NCBI GenBank assembly: GCA_018380115.1
Contig: JAGZUF010000008.1
Location: forward strand, 62,001 to 126,000
Length of the DNA: 64,000 nt
Reading direction: 5' to 3'
Source of the DNA: Oscillospiraceae bacterium
GTDB lineage: Bacteria; Bacillota; Clostridia; Oscillospirales; Ruminococcaceae
Each line of letters opens with the position of its first letter. Position 1 is the first letter of the stretch. The notes beneath the pieces were generated by a model. The model did not search any database. It was not told the origin of the DNA and worked only from the letters and a program-made list of their open reading frames with translations. A program made the translations under genes and the position numbers. Of the stretch, positions 17,840 to 27,413 are shown one piece after another.

Positions 17840-18430
17840 ATGCAGTTTTACCCGTTCAGCGCCATGCTGGCGCGCATGAAATATATCTCCCGCTGGGGGC
17901 TGATGCGCTCTTCCCGCACGGAATCGCTGTGCGAGCACACGGCAGACACCGCCCTGCTGGCGCACACGCTGGCGCTTATCTCTGTTTCCATCTACGGCAC
18001 TCAGGTGCGCTGCGAGACCGTGTGCGTGGCGGCGCTGTACCATGACGCCAGCGAGATTCTCACCGGCGACATGCCCACGCCCGTAAAATATAAAACAGAG
18101 CCTCTGCGCCGCGCCTACAAGGCGCTGGAGCGGGACGCGGCAGCCCAGCTTGCCACCCTTGCGCCGCACCCGGTGCGCCGCGCCCTTGCGGGCTATCTGA
18201 CAGGCGATGTGCTGACGGAAAAAGAGCGCCAGCTTTTGAAAGCCGCAGACAGGCTCTCAGCGCTTGTCAAGTGCATGGAGGAGGAAAACAGCGGCAACCA
18301 CGAATTCGCCGGCGCCAAGGCCCAGCAGACGGCCGCCCTGCACGCCATGCAGTGCCCGGAGGCGGAATATTTCCTAGAGCATATGCTTCCCTGCTATGCC
18401 TGGACGCTGGACGAGCTGAGCCGCGAGTGA
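17840..18430 (+). CDS. HD-domain 5'-deoxynucleotidase, YfbR-like
   Basis: A 196-residue metal-dependent phosphohydrolase. The HD-domain ligands are seen in SLCEHTADTALLAH, LYHDASEILTGDMPTPVKY and LKAADRLSALVKC. YfbR-type enzymes hydrolyse deoxyribonucleoside 5'-monophosphates and help balance dNTP pools. ATG at 17840 follows GGACGGAGG. It is a single gene ending at a strong terminator 21 bp downstream. Confidence 0.88.
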   Translation: MQFYPFSAMLARMKYISRWGLMRSSRTESLCEHTADTALLAHTLALISVSIYGTQVRCETVCVAALYHDASEILTGDMPTPVKYKTEPLRRAYKALERDAAAQLATLAPHPVRRALAGYLTGDVLTEKERQLLKAADRLSALVKCMEEENSGNHEFAGAKAQQTAALHAMQCPEAEYFLEHMLPCYAWTLDELSRE

Positions 18431-18450
18431 CGTAAGGCACAGGCTTTCGG

Positions 18451-18477
18451 TGCCGCCGCTTTGCGCGGCGGCCTTTT
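18451..18477 (+). terminator. Intrinsic terminator after the HD gene
   Basis: Stem GCCGCCGC / GCGGCGGC with a short TTTGC loop followed by CTTTTT. Confidence 0.85.
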
Positions 18478-18502
18478 TGCGTGCCGCGCAGCAGCGCCCT
18501 GC

Positions 18503-19501
18503 CTAGGCTTCTTCGCGCTGATATTCCCACACGCGTGCTATTACGGCGTCCAAATCCTCAAAGCGCTCCATGCCGCAGCACATGCGGCGCAGCGCCGCCG
18601 CGCCCCGTAGCCCGTGCAGGTACCACGCGGCATGGCTGCGCGCCTCGCGCATGCCGATGTATTCGCCCTTATCCTCGCACAGCTCGCGCACATGGCGGCG
18701 CATTACGGCAAGGCGCCGGGCAAGCGGCGGGGCGGGCGGTATCTCGCTGCCCGCCATTGCTGCGGCTATCTGCCCAAACAGCCAGGGGTTGCCCATGGCG
18801 CCACGCCCCACGGCCACGCCGTCGCAGCCAGTGGCCGCAAGCAGAGCCAGCGCTCCCTGCGCGCTGGCCACATCGCCGTTGGCCCACACGGGAATGCGCA
18901 CCGCGGCCTTCACCCGCGCTATCTCGTCTGCATGGATGCCGGGCTCATACATTTCCTGCCGTGTGCGGCCGTGCACCGTCAGCATGGCAACGCCCGCGTC
19001 CTCGCAGCGCTTTGCCACCTCGGCCCCGGTGAGGATGGCAGCGTCCCAGCCGATGCGCAACTTTACCGTCACAGGCACCTCGCCCGCCACGGCCTGCACC
19101 ACCGCGCGCGCCACCTGCCCGGCCAGCGCCGGCGTTTTCAGCAGCGCCGAGCCGGCGCCCGGCCCGGTTATCTTCGGAGCCGGGCAGCCCATATTGATGT
19201 CGATAAAATCGAAATGTGCGGCATCGGGCCTGCGCGCGCGCAGTGCCAGCAGAAGCCCTGCGGCCTCAGCCATCACAGCGGGCTCGTGCCCGAAAAGCTG
19301 CACGCCGTACGGCACGCCGCCACCGCCGCCCAAAACCAACTTCGGGCTTTTTTTATCGCCCATCGTCAGGGCCTTAGCGCTAATCATCTCGCTCACGGTG
19401 CACACCGCGCCGTGCTCAGCCGAAATGCGCCGCATCGTCTTATCTGTGGCGCCGGCCATGGGCGCAAGCGCGGCACCGCGCCGCAGAGGCATCATCTGCA
19501 A
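18503..19501 (-). CDS. dusB: tRNA-dihydrouridine synthase, DusB type
   Basis: An FMN-dependent reductase that makes dihydrouridine in tRNA. Motifs seen are LAPMAGATDKTMRRI, VQLFGHEP, DINMGCPAPKITGPGAGSALL (with the catalytic Cys in NMGCP), VTVHGRTRQEMYEPG and ANGDV. About 332 residues, the normal length. The TTG at 19501 is preferred because AAAGGAG lies 9 nt before it; an upstream in-frame TTG at 19537 and ATG codons at 19495/19492 are alternatives. It is divergent from polA. Confidence 0.92.
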   Translation of the reverse strand: MQMMPLRRGAALAPMAGATDKTMRRISAEHGAVCTVSEMISAKALTMGDKKSPKLVLGGGGGVPYGVQLFGHEPAVMAEAAGLLLALRARRPDAAHFDFIDINMGCPAPKITGPGAGSALLKTPALAGQVARAVVQAVAGEVPVTVKLRIGWDAAILTGAEVAKRCEDAGVAMLTVHGRTRQEMYEPGIHADEIARVKAAVRIPVWANGDVASAQGALALLAATGCDGVAVGRGAMGNPWLFGQIAAAMAGSEIPPAPPLARRLAVMRRHVRELCEDKGEYIGMREARSHAAWYLHGLRGAAALRRMCCGMERFEDLDAVIARVWEYQREEA

Positions 19502-19554
19502 ATGTTCGTGCTCCTTTAGAAAAAGATGGCTGTACAACTCTTCTTAACCTTATT

Positions 19555-19587
19555 AGTATATCACAAAGCGCGTGTTTATGGTATACT
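19555..19587. promoter_or_regulatory. Divergent -10 elements between dusB and polA
   Basis: Two TATACT hexamers point in opposite directions: 19582-19587 on plus, within the extended form TATGGTATACT toward polA, and 19555-19560 on minus toward dusB. The -35 matches are weak, so the extended -10 probably carries the polA promoter. Confidence 0.5.
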
Positions 19588-19651
19588 GTGCATGGAGAAA
19601 CTTATCTGTGCCGGCATGCCGCGCATGAAATATAAAAAGGAGGGCCGCAGT

Positions 19652-22171
19652 TTGAAATTACTTGTACTGGACGGCAACAGCATCGTGAACCGCGCCTTTT
19701 ACGGCATCAAGATGCTCACCACGAAGGACGGCCGCTACACCAATGCCCTTGTGGGCTTTATGAATATCCTTTTGAAGCTGGAGGCAGAAGTGAAGCCGGA
19801 CGAGGTGGCCGTCGCCTTCGACCTGAAGGCCCCCACCTTCCGCCACAAAATGTACGACGGCTACAAGGCCCAGCGCAAGGGCATGCCGCAGGAGCTGGCC
19901 GGCCAGCTTCCCGTTTTGAAGCAGCTTCTGGCGGGCCTTGGCTACCGCATGGTGACGTGCGAGGGCTTTGAGGCAGACGATATTCTGGGCACGCTTTCCG
20001 CCGCATGCGAAGCGCGCGGCGACGAGTGCGTCATCGCCACAGGCGACCGCGACAGCCTGCAGCTTGTGGGCCCGCACACCAGGGTGCTGCTGGCCGGCAC
20101 CTCTTTGGGCAAAAGCGTCACCGTAGAGATGGACGAGGCCGCCGTGCAGGAAAAATACGGCGTCACGCCGCGCGAGCTCATCGACGTGAAAAGCCTGATG
20201 GGCGACGCCTCCGACAACATCCCCGGCGTGGCGGGCGTGGGGGAAAAGACGGCCCTGGCTCTGATAGGCCGGTTCAAAAGCCTGGAGGGCGTGTACGAGC
20301 ACCTGAACGACGCGAGCATCCGCCAGAGCGTGCGCGAAAAGCTTGTGCGCGGGAAGGAGCAGGCGCAGCTAAGCCGTTCCCTCGCCGAAATATGCCGCAG
20401 CGCCCCTGTGCCCACACAGCGCGGCGCCTATGAAAAGGATGCGCCGGACGCAGCCGCCGTCATAGATCTTCTGAACAGCCTCGAGATGTTCACTACGCTG
20501 GAAAAGCTGATGCTGGACGCCCCCGCTGTACCCCGGCAGCCCCTGCCCATTTCAGAGCCTGCCCCCCTGCCTGCGGAACTTGGCACCGCCAAGGTAGACG
20601 TGTGCATGGCTGGCGATTTAATTCTTATTGTTGACAAAAACAATGTTTATACTTCTAGTATAAATTCTGCAGAATTTATGGCGCTTTTGTGCGATGAGGC
20701 CTGTGAAAAGCGCTGCTTTGACGCAAAGCCTTTGCTGCGCGCCGCGCTGGAGGCCGGGCACGAGGCCAAAGCCGTCACATTTGACGCAAAGCTTGCCGCC
20801 TACCTGCTGAACCCGGCGGCAAGCGGCTATGATGTGCCGCATCTGGCGGCGCAGTACGGCGTGCAGCCCGCTTTCAGCTGCGAATACGCCGAGGCAGGGG
20901 TGCTGGCCGGGTTATTTGACAGGCTGGCGCAGGCCTGTGAAGAGGAAGGGCTTCAGAGCCTTTTGCACGACATCGAACTGCCGCTGGCCGGGGTGCTGGC
21001 GGATATGGAATACCGCGGCATTCTGGTGGACAGGGCCGGCATCGAGGCCTTCGGCAAAGAGCTGAGCGCCGCGCTGGACGCAGAGCTGGCCGCCATATAT
21101 GGCGCCGTAGGCTACGAGTTCAACGTGAACAGTCCAAAACAGCTTGGGAAGGCCCTGTTTGAGGACCTTGGCCTGCCCACGCGCAAAAAGACAAAAAGCG
21201 GTTATTCTACCAACGCCGAAACGCTGGAGAGCCTGCGGGAGTACAGCCCTGTCATCGACCATATCCTGCTGTACCGCACTTATCAGAAACTGAACTCCAC
21301 CTATGTGGAGGGGCTTTTGAAGGTAATAGGCCCGGACGGACGCATTCATTCCACCTTCAACCAGACAGAGACGCGCACAGGCCGCATCTCGTCCAACGAG
21401 CCCAATTTGCAGAACATTCCTGTGCGCACTGAGCTGGGCAGCCGGTTCCGCAAGTATTTCATAGCCCCGCGGGGCAGCGTGCTGCTGGATGCAGATTACA
21501 GCCAGATAGAGCTGCGCGTGCTGGCCCACCTCTCCGGCGATAAAGCGCTGCAGCAGGCCTTTCTGCACGGGGCGGACATCCACCGCGCCACCGCCGCCAA
21601 AATGTACGGCGTGCCGGACGAAATGGTGACAGAGCAGATGCGCACCTCTGCCAAGGCCGTGAATTTTGGCATCATGTACGGCAAGGGCGCCTTCAGCCTC
21701 AGCAAAGACCTGGGCATTTCCGTAAAAGAGGCGCAGGAGTTCATCGACGCCTATCTGGGCGCTTACCCCAGCGTGAAAGACTTTATGGAAAAGACCATTG
21801 CCGACGGGCGCGCAAACGGCTATGTCTCCACCCTGTATGGGCGCCGCAGGCCGCTGCCAGAATTGAACGCCACCAATTTCAACATCCGCTCGCAAGGCGA
21901 GCGGATGGCCATGAACACGCCCATTCAGGGCACAGCGGCGGACGTCATCAAGCTTGCCATGGTGCGCGTGTACCGCCGCCTTGCGGCGGAGGGGCTGCGC
22001 GCAAAGCTGGTTTTGCAGGTGCACGACGAGCTGATTGTGGAATGCCCCGCCGAAGAACGGGAAAGGGCTGCGGCCATTTTGGGCGAAGAGATGCGCGGCG
22101 CGGCCAGCTTTGCCGTGCCGCTTTCGGCCGACGTGAACTGCGGGCAGACCTGGTATGAGGCAAAGGGCTGA
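19652..22171 (+). CDS. polA: DNA polymerase I, proofreading domain degenerate
   Basis: An 839-residue family A polymerase for Okazaki fragment processing and repair. The N-terminal 5'-3' exonuclease has LVLDGNSIVNRAFYG, FEADDILGT and DASDNIPGVAGVGEKTA. The polymerase domain has DADYSQIELRVLAHLSGD (motif A), RTSAKAVNFGIMYGKG (motif B) and QVHDELIVE (motif C). The middle domain lacks the DxE and other acidic metal ligands of the 3'-5' exonuclease, as in Bacillus and Thermus PolI. A TTG start at 19652 follows AAGGAGGGCCGCAG; the upstream ATG at 19625 would place the ribosome site inside the gene. It begins a rightward run with rimI. Confidence 0.96.
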   Translation: MKLLVLDGNSIVNRAFYGIKMLTTKDGRYTNALVGFMNILLKLEAEVKPDEVAVAFDLKAPTFRHKMYDGYKAQRKGMPQELAGQLPVLKQLLAGLGYRMVTCEGFEADDILGTLSAACEARGDECVIATGDRDSLQLVGPHTRVLLAGTSLGKSVTVEMDEAAVQEKYGVTPRELIDVKSLMGDASDNIPGVAGVGEKTALALIGRFKSLEGVYEHLNDASIRQSVREKLVRGKEQAQLSRSLAEICRSAPVPTQRGAYEKDAPDAAAVIDLLNSLEMFTTLEKLMLDAPAVPRQPLPISEPAPLPAELGTAKVDVCMAGDLILIVDKNNVYTSSINSAEFMALLCDEACEKRCFDAKPLLRAALEAGHEAKAVTFDAKLAAYLLNPAASGYDVPHLAAQYGVQPAFSCEYAEAGVLAGLFDRLAQACEEEGLQSLLHDIELPLAGVLADMEYRGILVDRAGIEAFGKELSAALDAELAAIYGAVGYEFNVNSPKQLGKALFEDLGLPTRKKTKSGYSTNAETLESLREYSPVIDHILLYRTYQKLNSTYVEGLLKVIGPDGRIHSTFNQTETRTGRISSNEPNLQNIPVRTELGSRFRKYFIAPRGSVLLDADYSQIELRVLAHLSGDKALQQAFLHGADIHRATAAKMYGVPDEMVTEQMRTSAKAVNFGIMYGKGAFSLSKDLGISVKEAQEFIDAYLGAYPSVKDFMEKTIADGRANGYVSTLYGRRRPLPELNATNFNIRSQGERMAMNTPIQGTAADVIKLAMVRVYRRLAAEGLRAKLVLQVHDELIVECPAEERERAAAILGEEMRGAASFAVPLSADVNCGQTWYEAKG

Positions 22172-22172
22172 G

Positions 22173-22616
22173 ATGGGGCAGGTATTTTCCGTGCGCCGCA
22201 TGTGCCCGGGCGACATTCCCGCCGCCGCGGCCATCGAAGCCGCAGTGCCCGATGGGTGGAGCGCACGCGCCATTTCCGAATATGCCGCCATGGACGCTTC
22301 GCGCTGCTTTGTGGCCGCCAGCGGGCAGGGTGTGTGCGGTTTTGCCGCCTTCACCTGCGCCGCAGGCGAGGCCAATCTGGACGCGCTGAGCGTTGCGGCG
22401 CACACACGCCGCTGCGGCGTGGCCCGCGCCCTGCTGGACGCCGCCTTCCGCGACCTGCGCGAAGAAGGCGCGGCGTGCATATTTTTGGAGGTGCGCACGC
22501 AGAATGCGCCAGCGCGCGCCTTGTACACTTCGCTTGGGTTTACACAAACCGGCGTCAGAAAAGGTTTTTACAAAAACCCGGCGGACGATGCGGTTTTAAT
22601 GAAAAAGCCGCTTTGA
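22173..22616 (+). CDS. GNAT acetyltransferase, RimI-like
   Basis: A 147-residue N-acetyltransferase. The acetyl-CoA loop is visible as TRRCGVARALLDAAF, followed by FLEVRTQNAPARALYTSLGF, the RimI signature for N-alpha acetylation of ribosomal protein S18 or other targets. ATG at 22173 is one base after the polA stop and follows AAAGGG; an ATG at 22155 inside polA is an alternative. RimI often sits with tsaD, which is 1.5 kb downstream here, separated by two genes. Confidence 0.88.
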   Translation: MGQVFSVRRMCPGDIPAAAAIEAAVPDGWSARAISEYAAMDASRCFVAASGQGVCGFAAFTCAAGEANLDALSVAAHTRRCGVARALLDAAFRDLREEGAACIFLEVRTQNAPARALYTSLGFTQTGVRKGFYKNPADDAVLMKKPL

Positions 22617-22646
22617 CACCATGTTTTTCACAAGAGGGGCCCTGTG

Positions 22647-23111
22647 ATGCAATTTGTATTAAAATGGATAGGCATTATTTTTTCCATTCTGGGCGCTATT
22701 TTCACAGCGCTGGGCGTATGCCTGGCGGTTTTCACCGGCCTTCTTCCTCTGGCTATGTTCGCCGCGTTCGGCATATTCTTCCTTCTTGCGGGGCTTGCCA
22801 TGCTTTGGTGGCGCGCGCGCATGAAGGCAAGGCGCCTGCGCCTGCTGGAGGAGGGCCGGCGCATTGACGCTGATATTATTTCAGTGGATTGGGACACCCG
22901 CGTCCGTGTGAATGGGCGCTGCCCGCTGGTCATCCGCTGCCAGGCCGTGAACCCTGCGGATGGGCGCGTATATGTGTTCCAGAGCGAGGCGTTCTGGTTT
23001 GACCCGTCGCCTTTCTTAGAGGGGCTTTCCACCCTGCCGGTGTATGTGGACGGCGACGATTACCGCAGCTATGCCGTGGATACCGCAGGCATCGTGCCGC
23101 AGCAGGGGTGA
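22647..23111 (+). CDS. Small membrane protein, DUF3592-like
   Basis: A 154-residue protein with two hydrophobic helices at about residues 7-30 and 33-51, then a basic linker RARMKARRLRLLEEGRR and a soluble domain rich in beta structure (ADIISVDWDTRVRVNGRCP, PVYVDGDDYRSYAVD). This arrangement resembles DUF3592 proteins, whose function is unknown. ATG at 22647 follows AGAGGGG; a GTG directly upstream is possible. No charged catalytic signature is visible. Confidence 0.7.
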   Translation: MQFVLKWIGIIFSILGAIFTALGVCLAVFTGLLPLAMFAAFGIFFLLAGLAMLWWRARMKARRLRLLEEGRRIDADIISVDWDTRVRVNGRCPLVIRCQAVNPADGRVYVFQSEAFWFDPSPFLEGLSTLPVYVDGDDYRSYAVDTAGIVPQQG

Positions 23112-23227
23112 GCTGCGCGTTTGCCGCGTGCCCGGCGCATTCTCCCCTCGGCGCCGCGCCGCCGCATTGCGCGCATGATTTTGCGCCCTGATAATGGCCT
23201 CGCCCCCGGCTGGAAAGGAGCTTTGCC

Positions 23228-24001
23228 ATGGCGGATTGGAACCCGCTGCTTTACTTAAAATTTTCCGGCGAGCGCACGCGCCCTGCCGAAGACCTTGCGG
23301 GCAGCCTCCCCTTGCGTGCGCCTGCCCGCGTGCTGGATATCGGCTGCGGGCCCGGCAATTCCACCGCCGTGCTGAGCAGGCGCTTCCCGGCTGCAGAGCT
23401 TCTGGGGGTGGACGCAAGCCCCGCCATGGTGCGGCAGGCACAGGCGGCCTTTCCTCAGTGGCAGTTCCGCGTCTGCACCCTGCCCGAAGGGCTCAGGGCG
23501 CTGGACGGCGGCTGGGACGTTGTGTTCTCAAACGCATGCCTGCAATGGGTGCCCGGGCACCGGCAGCTCATCCCCGCTTTGTTCGGCCTGCCCTCTCAGG
23601 GCGGCGTGCTTGCCGTGCAGGTGCCCCGGCAGGACAGGCAGCCCGTGCACAGGCTGCTCAAGCAGCTTGCGCTTTCACCGCGCTGGCGCGGAAAAATACG
23701 CCGCCCGCGCGCCTTTTACAACCTTGCGCCGAAGGAATATTTCATCCTTCTCGGCGGCCTGACGCCGGAATTCCGCATGTGGGAGACCACCTACTACCAA
23801 ACCATGGAGAGCCATGCCGCCATGCTGGATTGGTACCGCAGCACAGGGCTGCGGCCCTATCTGGCTCAGCTTTGCCCCACAGACGCGCGGCTGTTCGAGG
23901 CCGATGTGCTGGCCGGCCTGCGGCGGCTGTACCCGTCCGGCGCGGGCGGGCAGATACTGTTCCCCTTTCCGCGGCTGTTCTTCACAGCCGTGAAGCACTG
24001 A
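23228..24001 (+). CDS. tam: SAM-dependent methyltransferase, trans-aconitate 2-methyltransferase-like
   Basis: A 257-residue class I methyltransferase. The N terminus reads WNPLLYLKFSGERTRPAEDL, the Tam-family opening, followed by the SAM loop VLDIGCGPGNSTAVL and an acidic LGVDASPAMV. Tam methylates trans-aconitate in E. coli; relatives act on other small acids, so the exact substrate is inferred by homology. AAAGGAG precedes ATG. It is a separate gene between the membrane protein and tsaD. Confidence 0.85.
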   Translation: MADWNPLLYLKFSGERTRPAEDLAGSLPLRAPARVLDIGCGPGNSTAVLSRRFPAAELLGVDASPAMVRQAQAAFPQWQFRVCTLPEGLRALDGGWDVVFSNACLQWVPGHRQLIPALFGLPSQGGVLAVQVPRQDRQPVHRLLKQLALSPRWRGKIRRPRAFYNLAPKEYFILLGGLTPEFRMWETTYYQTMESHAAMLDWYRSTGLRPYLAQLCPTDARLFEADVLAGLRRLYPSGAGGQILFPFPRLFFTAVKH

Positions 24002-24124
24002 GCGCCGCGGGGAAGGGCGCGGGCACACGCCTGATAACCGGCAGCATGCCGGCCCCGGCCTGCTGTGGGGCACGCCCGGCATGGGATGGCGCAGGCACGC
24101 ACACGACAACCGGAGGAAAATGCC

Positions 24125-25150
24125 ATGAATATACTTGGAATCGAGACAAGCTGTGACGACACCTGCGCCGCCGTGGTGCAGGACGGGCGCAGGGTGCTTT
24201 CGAACTGTACGGCCACCAGCGCCGCCGAGCAGAACCTGTATGGCGGCGTGGTGCCCGAAATCGCTTCGCGCCGCCATATTGAGCACATCTCTCAGGTGGC
24301 GCAGCAGGCGCTTGCGCAGGCGGGCCTTTCCGCACAGCAGCTGGACGCCGTTGCCGTCACCTTTGCGCCCGGGCTTATCGGCGCGGTGCTTGTGGGCGTG
24401 AATTTTGCCAAGAGCCTTGCCTTTGCGGCAGGAAAGCCCCTGGTGCCGGTGCACCATCTGCGCGGGCACATTGCGGCGCTGTACCTCACGCACCCGCAGC
24501 TTGAACCGCCGTTTCTGTGCCTGGTGGCATCGGGCGGGCACAGCCATATCGTGCAGGTGGAAAGCTACACGCGCTTTCGCGTGCTGGGCCGCACGGTAGA
24601 TGACGCCGCAGGCGAGGCCTTCGACAAGGTGGCCCGCACGCTGGGCCTCGGCTACCCCGGCGGCCCGGCCGTGGCAAAGGCCGCGCAGGGCGGAAGCGAA
24701 AAGGCCTACCCCCTGCCCACGCCCCATGTGGAGGGCGCGTACAACGTCAGCTTTTCCGGCCTGAAAACCGCGGTGCTGAACGCGGTGAACCGCGCCCGCC
24801 AGGCGGGCGAAGAGGTGGACGTGCCCGGTATGGCCGCCAGCTTTCAGTGGCGCATCACAGAGATACTGGCCGAAAAGCTGCTGGCCGCAGCGCGCGACAC
24901 GGGCGCCGCACGCATCTGCATCGCGGGCGGCGTGGGCGCAAACGAGGCTCTGCGCCGGAAGGTGCAGCAGGGCGCCGCCGCACTGGGGGCCAGAGTGTTT
25001 CTGCCCGAGCTCTCTCTGTGCGGCGACAACGCGGCCATGGTGGCCGCACAGGGCTATTACGAATTTCTGGCCGGGCACACCGCGCAAAGCAATTTGAACG
25101 GCCTGCCCACGCTGGGCATCGACGATGAAAGCCTGGACGGCCCGCGCTGA
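24125..25150 (+). CDS. tsaD: tRNA N6-adenosine threonylcarbamoyltransferase TsaD
   Basis: A 341-residue ASKHA-fold enzyme that adds threonylcarbamoyl to A37 of ANN-decoding tRNAs with TsaB and TsaE. The opening ILGIETSCDDTCAAVV, the metal-binding HHLRGH (His111 and His115), SGGHSHIV, AFDKVARTLGLGYPGGP and GGVGANEALR are all present. ATG at 24125 follows CGGAGGAAAATGCC. No TsaB or TsaE gene is visible here; RimI and TsaD are in the same neighbourhood. Confidence 0.96.
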   Translation: MNILGIETSCDDTCAAVVQDGRRVLSNCTATSAAEQNLYGGVVPEIASRRHIEHISQVAQQALAQAGLSAQQLDAVAVTFAPGLIGAVLVGVNFAKSLAFAAGKPLVPVHHLRGHIAALYLTHPQLEPPFLCLVASGGHSHIVQVESYTRFRVLGRTVDDAAGEAFDKVARTLGLGYPGGPAVAKAAQGGSEKAYPLPTPHVEGAYNVSFSGLKTAVLNAVNRARQAGEEVDVPGMAASFQWRITEILAEKLLAAARDTGAARICIAGGVGANEALRRKVQQGAAALGARVFLPELSLCGDNAAMVAAQGYYEFLAGHTAQSNLNGLPTLGIDDESLDGPR

Positions 25151-25218
25151 GCGCAGCGGCCGTTTCAGGCGCGCCCTTTTCCGGGGCCGCGCTTAACCAA
25201 AGAAAGGAGCACACCGCC

Positions 25219-26586
25219 ATGCAGACACACATGGAGCGCCCGGAGGCAAAATTTTTCCACTATGTGCTGCCGGCCATGGCTTCCCAGCTTCTCACCGGCT
25301 TTTTCATCATTGTAGACGGCTTTTACATCGGCCAAAGCATCGGCGACGTGGGCCTGGCCTCCATCAACCTTTTATGGCCCATCGCCTCGCTCATCACGGC
25401 CATCGGGCTCGGCGTGGGCACGGGAGGCAGCGTGGTGATGGCAAACGCCCTGGGCGCGCACGACGAGGCGCGCGCCTTGCGTGTGCGCGGCACCACGCTG
25501 ATATGCCTTGCGCTGGCAAGCGCCGTGCTTACCCTTGGCCTCTCCTTCGGCTACCCCTATGCGCTGCGCGCGCTGGGTGCGTCGGGTGAATTGTGGCAGC
25601 CCAGCGTGGACTATCTGCGCCTTGTGTGCCTGTTCTGCACGGCGCAGGTGTTCAACAGCGGGCTGAACCCGCTTCTGCGCGGGGCTGGAAAAAACGTGGC
25701 GGCCATGCTGGTGATGGTAGAGGGCCTGCTTTTGAACCTGTTTTTGGACTGGCTGCTCATCATGCGTTTTCCCTTCGGCATGGCGGGCGCCGCCGCGGCC
25801 ACGCTAATCGCCCAGGCGGCCAGCGCGCTGACGGCGCTGTGCTGTATGGCATGCGGCAAAAAGCTGCCGCTGCGCCCCGCACAGCTCTCATTCGACACGG
25901 CCGCTGTCAAAAAGCTTTTGAAGGTGGGGCTTTCGCCCTTTGGGCTGTCGATGTCGCTGAATTTCCTCATTATGCTGAACAACTGGCAGTGCATCCGCTA
26001 CGGCGGCGCCAGCGCCGTGGCCACCTATGCCATTCTCAGCTATGTGCTGGGCAGCGTGCAGCCCCTTTTGAGCGGCATCGGCGAGGGCATGCAGCCGCTG
26101 GTAAGCTATTGCTGCGGCGCACACGATGCCGCGGCGCGCAAAAAGCTGTTGAAAAAGGGCCTTGCGCTGATGCTGGCCACCTGCGCCGCGCTGTGCGCTG
26201 CCATTGTTCTGCTGCGCGGGCAGCTTCCCTATGTGTTCGGCGCCTCGCCGCAGACGGCGCAGGGCAGTGTGCCCAGCCTGCTGTGCGCGGCGGCGGCGCT
26301 TCCCTTCTGGGGCGTTGTGCGCCTGTTCTCCTCTTATTTTTACGCCAGCGGGCGGCACAGGGAAAGCCTGCTGCTCATTTTTGGAGACCCGCTCTGCCTC
26401 AGCCCGCTGTTTTTATACCTGCTGCCCGTGCGCTTCGGCGTGAACGGCATCTGGGCCGCCTTCCCCGCGGCGCAGGCCGTCCTGGCTGCGGTGCTGGGCG
26501 CCCTGCTGGCATGGGAGCATTTCATACAGGAGGGCTATACCCCCTCTGTCAGGATGCGGGTGCTTCTGCGAAAATTTCGCCGATAG
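25219..26586 (+). CDS. MATE-family efflux transporter
   Basis: A 455-residue polytopic pump, shorter in its tail than the MATE gene at 11.7-13.1 kb and only distantly like it. The signature LPAMASQLLTGFFIIVDG and FYIGQSIGDVGLASINL is near the N terminus, with a matching GIGEGMQPLVSYCCGA in the second half. It should export drugs or metabolites by cation antiport. AAAGGAG precedes ATG. Its last 38 bp overlap the convergent sirtuin gene. Confidence 0.9.
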   Translation: MQTHMERPEAKFFHYVLPAMASQLLTGFFIIVDGFYIGQSIGDVGLASINLLWPIASLITAIGLGVGTGGSVVMANALGAHDEARALRVRGTTLICLALASAVLTLGLSFGYPYALRALGASGELWQPSVDYLRLVCLFCTAQVFNSGLNPLLRGAGKNVAAMLVMVEGLLLNLFLDWLLIMRFPFGMAGAAAATLIAQAASALTALCCMACGKKLPLRPAQLSFDTAAVKKLLKVGLSPFGLSMSLNFLIMLNNWQCIRYGGASAVATYAILSYVLGSVQPLLSGIGEGMQPLVSYCCGAHDAAARKKLLKKGLALMLATCAALCAAIVLLRGQLPYVFGASPQTAQGSVPSLLCAAAALPFWGVVRLFSSYFYASGRHRESLLLIFGDPLCLSPLFLYLLPVRFGVNGIWAAFPAAQAVLAAVLGALLAWEHFIQEGYTPSVRMRVLLRKFRR

Positions 26587-27265
26587 CCCCTGTCAGAACC
26601 AGCGTGGCGCTTTTATCGGCCGGGGTGGGCGTTTTGTTCACCACCACCAGCTCGCGCCCCGCATAATAGCGCAGAAGGCCCGCGGCAGGGTACACATTCA
26701 GCGAAGTGCCGCCCACAATCAGCAGGTCCGCCCCGGCAATGGCGCGCACGCTCGCCCGCAGCACGGCTTCGTCCAGCATTTCTTCATACAGCACCACCTC
26801 CGGCTTTATCACGCCGCCGCAGACGCACTTCGGCACGCCCTGCGCAGCCAGCACGGTCTCGAGGCCATACTGCCTGCCGCATTCTATGCAGCGGTTGCGG
26901 TGCACGCTGCCGTGCAGCTCCAGCACATTGCGCGAGCCCGCGGCTGTGTGAAGGCCGTCGATATTCTGCGTCACCACCGCCCGCACATGGCCCTGGCGTT
27001 CAAGGCGGGCCAGCGCCAGATGCGCCGCGTTCGGCCTTGCGTTTGGATACAGCATTTTTTCGCGGTAAAAGCGAAAAAACTCCTCTGTATGATGCAGGAA
27101 GAAGGTATGGGATAAAATTTCCTCCGGCGGCCAGGGCCACTGCTGATGGTACAGGCCGTCCTGCGAGCGGAAATCCGGAATTCCGCTTTCACACGAGACG
27201 CCTGCCCCGCCGAAAAATACGGCGTTGTGCGCCTGTTCCAACAGCTTTTTCAACCTCTGCTCCAT
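26549..27265 (-). CDS. cobB: Sir2-family NAD-dependent protein deacylase
   Basis: A 238-residue sirtuin. The NAD pocket is GAGVSCESGIPDFRSQDG, QNIDGLH is present, the catalytic His lies in ELHGSVHRNRC, and four zinc Cys are in CIEC and CVCG motifs. It removes acyl groups from lysines in an NAD-dependent reaction. The 3' end overlaps the convergent MATE gene. It is divergent from the NAD(P)H-hydrate dehydratase gene, another NAD-linked function; co-regulation is only a guess. Confidence 0.94.
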   Translation of the reverse strand: MEQRLKKLLEQAHNAVFFGGAGVSCESGIPDFRSQDGLYHQQWPWPPEEILSHTFFLHHTEEFFRFYREKMLYPNARPNAAHLALARLERQGHVRAVVTQNIDGLHTAAGSRNVLELHGSVHRNRCIECGRQYGLETVLAAQGVPKCVCGGVIKPEVVLYEEMLDEAVLRASVRAIAGADLLIVGGTSLNVYPAAGLLRYYAGRELVVVNKTPTPADKSATLVLTGAIGEIFAEAPAS

Positions 27266-27413
27266 TTTCTGCCCGCCTCTCCTGCGTATTTTTCACACTG
27301 TCATGCCGGCCGGTAAAATGCCGCACCGGGAAAGCGCGGCCTTCTTTGCCCGCCGAAGCTACATAAAACCCTGTAAAACAGTATATCATATTGGGAAAGG
27401 AGCGTGCCAGACC

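Noticed and set aside
20912..22528. 538-codon leftward open frame across polA
   Set aside because: Antisense of conserved polymerase motifs; no ribosome site and no domain.
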